Source: Chloroflexota bacterium
GTDB lineage: Bacteria; Chloroflexota; FW602-bin22; JAMCYS01
Assembly: GCA_021847625.1 (NCBI GenBank)
Contig: JAJZQK010000140.1
Span: 1-7,512, forward strand
Length of the DNA stretch: 7,512 nucleotides
Direction: 5' to 3'
Part shown: in pieces, positions 1 through 5,644 of the stretch
How the letters are laid out: each line of letters opens with the position of its first letter
Numbering within the stretch: the stretch's first letter is position 1
The notes under the pieces: generated by a model
The model's database searches: none
What the model was told of the DNA's origin: nothing
The model's input: only the letters and a program-made list of their open reading frames with translations
Translations under genes and position numbers: made by a program

Positions 1-9
1 CGGACGGTC

Positions 10-618
10 TTAGCGCCCGCCCTCACCTCCTTGCAGGCGGGTGATGAAATCGCTCGCCTGGCGCTTCGACAGCTCCGCGGGGGTGCAGCTATGGGCCTCC
101 TGGCACCGCTCATCCGTCTGCGGCTCGCTCAGACCGAGCTGGTTGCGGGCGATGGCGTAGATCGCCCGCACTTGGGCGGCCGTAGCCCGGGGCTCGTCGT
201 TGCCCAGGGCCCGTTCGACGAACGTGAAGGGGGCCCGCGCGGCGGCGACGGTCTTCGCCCGCGGCGCTTCCAGCGGCTCCTCCGTGTCCTCGCCGCCGAG
301 CTCCTCCAGGGCGACCACGCCCACGTTCACCGCGTCGCGCAGCGCCCGGGCCTTGGCCCGCGTCTCCGCCATCCGGATGAGGCAGCAGACCATCGGCCGG
401 GCGACGTTTGTGGGCGAGGCGTCGCCGAGGCCGGTGAAGGTGCCCTTCTCCGTCTCGACCGTCGCCTGGCAGATGGCGACGTTGCCGTTTTCGTCGTTGG
501 GGATCTGGAGCAAGTTGGTCACGAGCGACTTCAGGCCCTGGTTATGAGCCTCGTCCAGCAGCCCCGCGTACAAGACAAACGATTTACCGCTTCGTTCGAC
601 AATGAATTCCTTCTTCAT
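10..618 (-). CDS. Putative Rad52/ERF-like single-strand annealing or ssDNA-binding protein, SOS-regulated
   Basis: This encodes 202 residues ending in TAA. The first ~108 residues form a compact domain. They include an early KSFVLYAGLLDEAH segment, a beta-rich stretch with an ATVETEKGTF strand and a GLGDASPTN turn (63-71), then a basic helix IRMAETRAKARALRDAVNVG (81-100). A G-GD/ASP turn followed by an AETRAKARALR helix resembles the core of Rad52/DdrA/ERF-type annealing proteins. A low-complexity acidic, Ala/Pro-rich linker (about 109-143) leads to a ~50-residue helical tail (TAAQVRAIYAIAR at 146-158, AELSKRQASDFITRLQ at 181-196) like the tails of many phage and bacterial recombination proteins. 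The ATG at 618 is chosen because the recognisable domain begins there and GGGAG lies about 11 nt upstream. In-frame ATGs at 666 and 735 are alternatives. A consensus promoter and a LexA-like box precede it, which fits a DNA-repair role. The coding assignment is firm; the function is inferred from motif likeness only. Confidence 0.75.
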   Translation of the reverse strand: MKKEFIVERSGKSFVLYAGLLDEAHNQGLKSLVTNLLQIPNDENGNVAICQATVETEKGTFTGLGDASPTNVARPMVCCLIRMAETRAKARALRDAVNVGVVALEELGGEDTEEPLEAPRAKTVAAARAPFTFVERALGNDEPRATAAQVRAIYAIARNQLGLSEPQTDERCQEAHSCTPAELSKRQASDFITRLQGGEGGR

Positions 619-740
619 CCTTCTCACGCTCCCTAGCAAATTCTCTCGTCGGTCACCAATTCGCATTCCTCGTTCGCTAGGCCTTCGATCTCCTTCGTTG
701 CTCTGTTCTGGCAGGGCGGCCGCCCCCAACCGCATCCACC

Positions 741-754
741 CGAACTAATGTTCG
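741..754. promoter_or_regulatory. LexA/SOS box (CGAACTAATGTTCG)
   Basis: This is a perfect palindrome, CGAAC-N4-GTTCG. It fits the GAAC-N4-GTTC core used by LexA in Bacillus, mycobacteria and several other non-proteobacterial groups; the central four bases do not follow the finer Bacillus preference. It begins 8 bp downstream of the minus-strand -10 hexamer (763-768), so it covers about +2 to +16 of the predicted transcript, where a bound repressor would block initiation or early elongation. It is over 100 bp from the dnaN promoter, so control is expected mainly for the minus-strand gene. LexA itself is not in the window. Confidence 0.8.
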
Positions 755-762
755 GTATCTTC

Positions 763-790
763 ATTATACTCTTCGCGTGGCCCTTGTCAA
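763..790 (-). promoter_or_regulatory. Consensus housekeeping-sigma promoter of the annealase-like gene
   Basis: On the minus strand the -35 hexamer is TTGACA (785-790) and the -10 hexamer is TATAAT (763-768). Both match the sigma-70 consensus at every base, with a 16-bp spacer. Start of transcription is expected near 756-757. Perfect hexamers are rare and often occur in genes whose output is held down by a repressor; here the adjacent LexA-like palindrome supplies that repressor site. Confidence 0.85.
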
Positions 791-856
791 GCACTTTCGG
801 CCGGCGGAGTTGGACCTTGGCACGCTAGGCGACTCCGAGCGCGAGCGAATGGAGCC

Positions 857-885
857 TTGAATGCGGGGTGGCGCTGGTGTATACT
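857..885 (+). promoter_or_regulatory. Probable dnaN promoter
   Basis: TTGAAT (857-862) and TATACT (880-885) are separated by 17 bp, matching the sigma-70 consensus at 4 of 6 and 5 of 6 positions. Transcription would start near 892 and give a leader of about 80 nt. It is the best plus-strand promoter I can find between the two divergent genes. Confidence 0.6.
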
Positions 886-900
886 TTGACGACCGATTAT

Positions 901-948
901 GGCCCGCCATTCGAGAGCAAAGGACGGGCCTATCCCCCGCTTAGGGGA
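901..948 (+). other. Two potential hairpins in the dnaN leader
   Basis: The first is GGCCCG (901-906) against CGGGCC (925-930), a 6-bp stem with an 18-nt loop. The second is TCCCC (933-937) against GGGGA (944-948), a 5-bp stem with a 6-nt loop. The second ends 8 nt before the Shine-Dalgarno sequence. The seven bases GCTTAGG also occur twice, at 939-945 in the second hairpin and at 953-959 running into the Shine-Dalgarno site. No T-run follows either stem, so these are not obvious intrinsic terminators. A role in translation or RNA stability is conjecture. Confidence 0.4.
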
Positions 949-956
949 CGAGGCTT

Positions 957-963
957 AGGAGGG
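957..963 (+). promoter_or_regulatory. Shine-Dalgarno site of dnaN
   Basis: AGGAGGG lies 8 nt before the GTG at 972. It is a near-perfect match to the anti-Shine-Dalgarno sequence and is what fixes the non-ATG start codon. Confidence 0.85.
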
Positions 964-971
964 TTGCAAAG

Positions 972-2108
972 GTGAAGGTATCCTGCCTACAAGAGAACCT
1001 CGCGCGAGGGCTGTCTATCGTCGGGAGGGCCGTGGCGACCAGGAGCACGTTGCCCATGGCCAGCAACATCCTGCTGGCTTGCGACGGGCCTCGCCTAAAA
1101 CTAGCGGCCACCAATCTGGAGATTGGGGTCACGACGTGGGTGGGTGCCAAGGTGGATGAGGAGGGGGCCGTGGCGGTGCCCGCGCGCCTGCTAGCCGAGT
1201 TCATTGCCTCCCTGCCTCCCGAGAAGATCGAGCTCACGCTGAACCCCCGCAACTACACACTCAACGTGCGCTGCGCGCGCTTCGAGGCCAACATTCGAGG
1301 CGCTGACCCCGAGGACTTCCCGCCCCTGCCGACTGTGGGCGAGGAGCCGACGACGGTGGCCGAGCCCAAGGCTCTGCACGACGCCATCGGCCAAGTGGTC
1401 TTCGCCGCCGCCGCCGACGACACCCGGCCCGCGCTGGCGGGCGTGCTGTGCTCGTTCGAGGGCGAGGCCCTGACCTTGGCCGCGGCCGACGGCTACCGCC
1501 TGGCCGTGCGGCACACCTCGCTGAGCAGCCCTGTGAGCGAGAAGATCGACGTCATCGTGCCCGCCCGTGCGATGCAGGAATTGGGACGCTTGGCGGCCGA
1601 CGAGGAGGAGGCGGTGGAGGTCAGCATCGCGCCCAACCGTAGCCACGTGCTGTTCCACACGACGAACGTCGACCTCGTCTCGCGGCTGATCGACGCGAAC
1701 TTCCCGAACTACCACCAGATCGTTCCCACCCGCCATACTACGCGCGTCCTCGTCAACACGGCGGACTTCCTGAAGGTGACGAAGATAGCCTTCCTCTTTT
1801 CCCGCGACTCCGCCAACGTGATCAAGCTGCAGTTCAAGCCCGGCGAAGAGGACCTGCAGCCGGGCAGCATGGTCATCACGGCGGCGACGGCCGACCTGGG
1901 CGACAACGCCTCGGAGATGGACGTCATCATCGAGGGCAACCAGACCCAGATCGCCTTCAACGCCAAGTACGTGATGGACGTGCTGAACGCGCTGGGGACG
2001 ACGCAGGTGGCTGTAGAGATGACCAGCCCGTCGAGCCCCGGCGTCATCAAGCCCGTGGGCGACGACGGCTATGTCCACGTCATCATGCCGATGCACACCG
2101 CCAAGTAG
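972..2108 (+). CDS. dnaN: DNA polymerase III beta subunit (sliding clamp)
   Basis: The 378-residue product is the ring-shaped processivity clamp that tethers DNA polymerase III and repair polymerases to DNA. Length is normal (366 in E. coli). Three clamp domains of about 125 residues follow one another. Recognisable motifs are STLPMASNILL (25-35), AADGYRLA (171-178, the ATDGYRLA motif), SRLIDANFPNY (237-247), FNAKYVMDVLNAL (329-341) and the C-terminal YVHVIMPM (367-374), where the MPM edge helps form the pocket that binds clamp-interacting peptides. The start is a GTG with a strong Shine-Dalgarno site. The last residues (HTAK) extend slightly past the usual MPMRL-type end. The gene stands alone: its neighbours are a divergent annealase-like gene and a convergent cyd operon, not dnaA or recF. 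The N-terminal third is strongly reminiscent of Chloroflexota DnaN, from memory. Confidence 0.98.
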   Translation: MKVSCLQENLARGLSIVGRAVATRSTLPMASNILLACDGPRLKLAATNLEIGVTTWVGAKVDEEGAVAVPARLLAEFIASLPPEKIELTLNPRNYTLNVRCARFEANIRGADPEDFPPLPTVGEEPTTVAEPKALHDAIGQVVFAAAADDTRPALAGVLCSFEGEALTLAAADGYRLAVRHTSLSSPVSEKIDVIVPARAMQELGRLAADEEEAVEVSIAPNRSHVLFHTTNVDLVSRLIDANFPNYHQIVPTRHTTRVLVNTADFLKVTKIAFLFSRDSANVIKLQFKPGEEDLQPGSMVITAATADLGDNASEMDVIIEGNQTQIAFNAKYVMDVLNALGTTQVAVEMTSPSSPGVIKPVGDDGYVHVIMPMHTAK

Positions 2109-2132
2109 AGGCGGCAATAGCGCGAGAAAGAT

Positions 2133-2159
2133 GAGCGGGCGCCCCCACGGCGCCCGCTC
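2133..2159. terminator. Stem-loop between convergent dnaN and cydC, likely bidirectional terminator
   Basis: A perfect 11-bp stem, GAGCGGGCGCC (2133-2143) against GGCGCCCGCTC (2149-2159), closes a 5-nt loop. It sits in the 63-bp gap between the dnaN stop (2108) and the cydC stop (2172-2174). No T-run follows on the plus strand, and only a short CTTTCT follows on the minus strand, so it is a GC-rich stem without the classic tail. Its position makes a shared transcription end or 3' stabiliser the best reading. Confidence 0.65.
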
Positions 2160-2171
2160 GTGCCCGTCAAT

Positions 2172-3911
2172 TCAGACGATGGCCAGCGCCTGGTTCTGAA
2201 GGTGGAAGAGGCGGCGGTAGAGGCCACCGGCGGCTAGCAGCTCCGCTTCCCGGCCGTGCTCGACCACCCTGCCGGCCTGCAACACGATGATCTCGTCCAT
2301 CTCCGCCAGCCCCACGAGGCGGTGGGTGATGGTCAGCGTGGTGCGTCCCTCCATAAGGGTGCGCAGGGCGCGCGTTACCTCGCGCTCGTGCAGGCTGTCC
2401 AGGTGGGCCGTGGCCTCGTCCAGGATGAGGATCGGCGCGTCCTTCAGGAGGGCGCGGGCGATGGCCACGCGCTGGCGCTCGCCGCCGCTCAGGCTCAGGC
2501 CCTGTTCGCCGACCCACGTGTCGTAGCCCCGGGGAAGCGTTTGCACGAACGAATGCAGTTGCGCCCGTTCGGCGGCGCGAACCATTTCCTCTTCGCTCGC
2601 CCCCGGCCGGGCGATGAGCAGGTTGTCGCGGATGCTGGCGTTGAAAAGGTGCGTGCGCTGGGAGACGACGGCAAACAGACGCCTGGCGTCCTCTTGCCGG
2701 TACTCGCGCAAGTCACGTCCCGCCAGCAGGATCTCGCCGTCCGTGCAGTCCCAGAAGCGGAGGAGGACCTGCACGAGGGTAGACTTGCCCGCCCCGCTGG
2801 GCCCGACGATGGCCAGCCGCCGGCCCTCGGGCAGGTCGAAGCTAACCCCGTCCAGCGCCAGCGGTTCGTCCGGACCGTAGCGAAAGCGCAGGTCGCGCGC
2901 GCGAAGGTCGAAGCCTGCCGGGGCGGGCGACGGCGCGGGCGGGTCGATCACCGCCGGTTGGGCATCCAGCAACGAGAAGAGCCTGCGGGCCGACTCCAGG
3001 CTCGTGCCCAGATACTGGAGGGCCTGGGGCAGGGGCGCGACCGCCTCGAAGCTGGCCAGAGCGGCGAGGGCTAGCACGGGTAGATAGCGCCCGTCCAGAC
3101 GGCCACCGGCGACCAGCGATATCCCCAGCACGACCACCACCCACAGCGCGCCGTTGGCGACGAGCACGCTAAGCCCGCCGTGGAGACCGCTCAGGCGTGC
3201 CTGGCGCCGCTGCTCGCCCAGCCAGGCCCGGTTCAGCCCCTGCACGCGCTCGGCCTGCCGTTCCTCCTGTCCATAGGCGAGGAGGTCCGCCATTCCCTGG
3301 ATTCCCTCCACCACCTCCGTCGTCACCTCCGCCCGGGTCTTGGCCAGCCGGGCGGCGGACCCGGCGCCGAGGAAATGCGTGAGGAGGGGCAGGGCCAGGC
3401 CCGCCGCGAGCAGGAAGCCCACCGTGACCCAGGCCAGCCCCTGGTCGAACGAGCCCATCAGGAACCACATCAGCAACATAACCAGCACGGCGACGACCGC
3501 CGGCCCGACGACTCTGACGTAGAAATGCTGCAAAGCCTCCACGTCGGCGACGAGGCGGGTGAGGATGTCGCCGGACCTCTGCGACTGGGTGCGCGCTGGC
3601 ACCAGCGGTTCGAGGGCCTCGTAGAAGCGGACCCGCAGGCGGCTTAGTAGAAGGAACGTCGTGTTGTGGGAGACGTAGCGCTCCAGGTAGCGGAAGGCCC
3701 CCCGGGAGATGCCGAAGAAGCGCACGCCGACGATGGCCACGGCGAGATCGGCCACGGAAGGGTGGAGGGCGGCGCTGGCGATGATGTAGGCGGCCGTCGC
3801 CAGCAGGCCGATCCCGCTGGCCACCGTGGCGAAGCCCAGCAGCGCCGAGAGTGTGATCCACCCCCAGAGCGGTGCCAGCAGCCGCAACAACCGTCCCAAG
3901 GGGTGTCTCAT
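2172..3911 (-). CDS. cydC: CydC-type subunit of the CydDC ABC transporter for cytochrome bd assembly
   Basis: This is a 579-residue ABC half-transporter. The membrane domain (about 1-310) has six hydrophobic spans. The nucleotide-binding domain has Walker A GPSGAGKST (370-378), Q-loop Gln418, signature LSGGERQR (474-481), Walker B ILILDE (494-499) with catalytic Glu499, and switch His530, so it looks active. The segment RYLERYVSHNTTF (74-86) matches E. coli CydC RYFERLVSHDATF; its His82 aligns with the His reported there as a heme ligand, as I recall. VADVEALQHFYVRV (121-134) is also CydC-like. With CydD it forms the inner-membrane complex needed for cytochrome bd assembly; thiol export and heme transport have both been proposed. 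The ATG overlaps the cydD stop as ATGA, with GGGGA 5 nt upstream, so translation is probably coupled. It is the last gene of the operon. Confidence 0.94.
   Translation of the reverse strand: MRHPLGRLLRLLAPLWGWITLSALLGFATVASGIGLLATAAYIIASAALHPSVADLAVAIVGVRFFGISRGAFRYLERYVSHNTTFLLLSRLRVRFYEALEPLVPARTQSQRSGDILTRLVADVEALQHFYVRVVGPAVVAVLVMLLMWFLMGSFDQGLAWVTVGFLLAAGLALPLLTHFLGAGSAARLAKTRAEVTTEVVEGIQGMADLLAYGQEERQAERVQGLNRAWLGEQRRQARLSGLHGGLSVLVANGALWVVVVLGISLVAGGRLDGRYLPVLALAALASFEAVAPLPQALQYLGTSLESARRLFSLLDAQPAVIDPPAPSPAPAGFDLRARDLRFRYGPDEPLALDGVSFDLPEGRRLAIVGPSGAGKSTLVQVLLRFWDCTDGEILLAGRDLREYRQEDARRLFAVVSQRTHLFNASIRDNLLIARPGASEEEMVRAAERAQLHSFVQTLPRGYDTWVGEQGLSLSGGERQRVAIARALLKDAPILILDEATAHLDSLHEREVTRALRTLMEGRTTLTITHRLVGLAEMDEIIVLQAGRVVEHGREAELLAAGGLYRRLFHLQNQALAIV
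2433..2467. repeat. 35-bp near-identical segment, cydC copy
   Basis: This segment matches 4160-4194 in cydD at 34 of 35 bases, in the same orientation, 1,727 bp apart. It encodes the stretch just after the ABC signature (AIARALLKDAP in CydC, AIARAFLKDAP in CydD). Protein constraint and strong GC codon bias could produce it, but it is long enough to consider recombination or gene conversion. Confidence 0.6.
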
Positions 3912-5638
3912 ATTGTCCCCGCGTAGGTCGTCAGTAATCGTCGGTAGACCCCCTCTTGGGCCGCCAGTTGGCGGTGCGGCCCCATTTCCACCACCCGCCC
4001 CTCGGCCAGCACCACGACCCTATCCGCCCGCGCCGCCGTGTCCAGGCGATGGGTGATGATCAACGCCGTGCGGCCCGCCAGCAGCCGGCCCAGGGACTCC
4101 TGGAGCCGGGCTTCCTCCACTAGGTCGAGGTTGGCCGTCGGCTCGTCCAATAGGAGCAGCGGCGCGTCCTTCAGGAAGGCGCGGGCGATGGCCAGGCGCT
4201 GCGCCTGCCCGCCGCTGAGGCGCAGACCCTGCTCGCCGACGACCGTCTCGTAGCCGTCCGGCAGGTCGCGGATGAACTCGTCGGCCCGGGCCAGCGCCGC
4301 CGCCTCCACGACCTCGGCTAGGCTTGCCCCCGGGCGGGCGAGGCGGATGTTGTCGGCCACCGTGCCGGGGAACAGGTGTGGCCGCTGGGGCACCCACGCC
4401 ACCTGTGCCCGCCACTCGCCCGGCGGGACCTCGCGCAACGGCGGGCCGCCGACCAGGATTTCCCCCCGGTCGGGCTCGCCGAAGCGCAGCAGGAGGCGGG
4501 CGACGGTGCTCTTGCCGGCGCCGCTGGGGCCGACCAGGGAGACCTTCTCGCCTTCCTCGACCGTCAGCGACACGCCCCGCAGGGCCGGACGGCGGCCCTC
4601 GTCGTAGGCGAAATGGACGTCCGCGAAGGCGATGGGGAAGCGCAGGACCGGACCTGGAGATGGGGCTGTCTTCGTACCGACCGGGGCCGGCGTCTCCAGG
4701 ATGGCGAACACGCGTTGGGCGGCTGTGACGCCGGAGATGCCGGCGTGGAAGGAGGCGCCGAGAGCGCGCAGCGGCAGGTAGAACTCCGGTGCTAGGACGA
4801 GGACGAAGAAGGCCTGCTCGAACGAGAGCAGACCGTACAGTAGCCGCAGTCCCACCTGCACCGCCACGATGGCCGTGCTGATGGTCGCCAGCATCTCGAG
4901 GGCAAGGGCGGAAAGAAAGGCCACGCGCAGCACGCCCAGCGTCGTCCGCCGGAAGCGATCGCTGACGTCGGCGACTATCCGCGCCTGGGCCTGGCTGCTC
5001 CCGAACATCTTGAGCGTGGGCAGCCCCTGCACGACGTCCAGGAAATGGGCGCTCATCCGGCTCAGTACGCCCCATTGCCGTTTCGTCAGGGCCTCGGCCA
5101 TCTTGCCGATGAGGACCATGAAGACCGGAATGAGCGGCGCCGTCAGGAGAAAGACCAGGCCCGAGATGAAGTCGAGGGGAAAGACGAAGACTAGGATGGT
5201 GACCGGCACGAGCGCGGCCAGGGCGAGGTTCGGCAGGTACTGTCTGAAGTAGGCGTCGAGCGACTCGATGCCCTCGACGGCCGTGTTGGCGAGCTCACCC
5301 GTGCGTTCGCGCGAGGCGTAGAGGGGCCCCAGGGCCAGCAGGTGGCCGAACAGGCGCTCGCGCAGCCAGGCCTTGACCCGCCCGGCGGCCTCTTGCGCGA
5401 CAGTCTCACGAACGCCCGTGAGGACCGCGCGGGCGACGATGACCAGCAAGAGGGCGGCGAGCCCCGGCTGCACCTCGGCCAGCGCCTGTCCGCGGAGGAA
5501 GACCTGGCCGACCACCCGGCTGAGCAGATAGGCCTGGAGGACGACCACGACCCCCGTCAGCAGGCCCGCGCCGACGGCGAGCGCCAGATAGATCTGTACG
5601 GCGCGGGCCTGCGCCAGCAGGCGGCGATCGAGGTTCAT
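3908..5638 (-). CDS. cydD: CydD-type subunit of the CydDC ABC transporter for cytochrome bd assembly
   Basis: This is a 576-residue ABC half-transporter and partner of CydC. Six hydrophobic spans lie within residues 15-290. CydD-type features include TGELANTAVEGIESLDAYF (113-131), YLPNLALAALVPV (134-146) and APEFYLPLRALGASFHA (283-299), which parallels E. coli APEFFQPLRDLGTFYHA. The ATPase motifs are Walker A GPSGAGKST (370-378), Gln418, signature LSGGQAQR (474-481), Walker B LLLLDEP (494-500) with Glu499, and His530. They fall at the same residue numbers as in CydC, showing the two are paralogues with matching ATPase spacing. Both sites look competent, so the pair is not a degenerate heterodimer. 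The ATG is 6 nt after the cydB stop with only a weak ribosome site, so coupling to cydB translation is likely. It overlaps cydC by 4 nt. TycC/ABC thiol exporters are similar, but the position next to cydAB settles the name. Confidence 0.94.
   Translation of the reverse strand: MNLDRRLLAQARAVQIYLALAVGAGLLTGVVVVLQAYLLSRVVGQVFLRGQALAEVQPGLAALLLVIVARAVLTGVRETVAQEAAGRVKAWLRERLFGHLLALGPLYASRERTGELANTAVEGIESLDAYFRQYLPNLALAALVPVTILVFVFPLDFISGLVFLLTAPLIPVFMVLIGKMAEALTKRQWGVLSRMSAHFLDVVQGLPTLKMFGSSQAQARIVADVSDRFRRTTLGVLRVAFLSALALEMLATISTAIVAVQVGLRLLYGLLSFEQAFFVLVLAPEFYLPLRALGASFHAGISGVTAAQRVFAILETPAPVGTKTAPSPGPVLRFPIAFADVHFAYDEGRRPALRGVSLTVEEGEKVSLVGPSGAGKSTVARLLLRFGEPDRGEILVGGPPLREVPPGEWRAQVAWVPQRPHLFPGTVADNIRLARPGASLAEVVEAAALARADEFIRDLPDGYETVVGEQGLRLSGGQAQRLAIARAFLKDAPLLLLDEPTANLDLVEEARLQESLGRLLAGRTALIITHRLDTAARADRVVVLAEGRVVEMGPHRQLAAQEGVYRRLLTTYAGTI
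4160..4194. repeat. 35-bp near-identical segment, cydD copy
   Basis: This is the partner of 2433-2467, differing at one base (A at 4177 for G at 2450). It lies in the same place in the ATPase domain. A crossover between the two copies would delete 1,727 bp and leave a cydD-cydC hybrid; since 1,727 is not a multiple of three, check whether the frame would survive. The two copies lie at equivalent codons, and the 4-nt gene overlap accounts for the odd length, so the hybrid would stay in frame. Confidence 0.6.
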
Positions 5639-5644
5639 CGCGGC

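Larger units (their letters stand above)
619..971. other. Divergent intergenic control region between the annealase-like gene and dnaN
   Basis: This 353-bp stretch separates two genes that read away from each other. From left to right it holds the ~138-nt leader of the minus-strand gene (open in the gene's own frame up to an ATG at 735), the LexA-like palindrome, the minus-strand promoter, about 65 bp with a weak inverted repeat (CGGAGT at 805-810, ACTCCG at 832-837), the dnaN promoter, and the ~80-nt dnaN leader with two hairpins and a Shine-Dalgarno site. I see no tRNA, no separate small ORF with a good ribosome site, and no DnaA-box cluster. Confidence 0.8.

Noticed and set aside
31..636. 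Plus-strand open frame opposite the annealase-like gene
   Set aside because: The minus-strand frame has a coherent domain, a consensus promoter and an operator. The plus-strand frame has none and reads as Arg/Gly/Leu-rich shadow.
886..900. Second possible dnaN -35 (TTGACG at 886-891)
   Set aside because: No acceptable -10 hexamer lies 16-18 bp downstream; the pair at 857-885 is better.
737..971. Possible replication origin beside dnaN
   Set aside because: I see no cluster of DnaA boxes (TTATNCACA-like) and no AT-rich unwinding region, and dnaA is absent.
1191..2117. Long minus-strand open frame (308 codons) opposite dnaN
   Set aside because: It is a mirror of a certain gene in GC-rich DNA. 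Its translation is rich in His, Arg, Val and Gly with no domain, and it has no promoter or ribosome site.
2256..3074. Plus-strand open frame opposite cydC
   Set aside because: It lies wholly within the cydC ATPase domain and its translation is low-complexity Arg/Gln/Ala/Gly. It is an antisense shadow.
3169..3861. Second minus-strand frame inside cydC
   Set aside because: It is out of frame with the certain cydC product and its Pro/Arg/Gly-rich translation is typical of frame-shifted GC-rich coding DNA.
4020..5075. Minus-strand frame of 351 codons inside cydD
   Set aside because: It overlaps cydD in another frame and encodes Arg/Gly/Pro-rich sequence with no recognisable fold.
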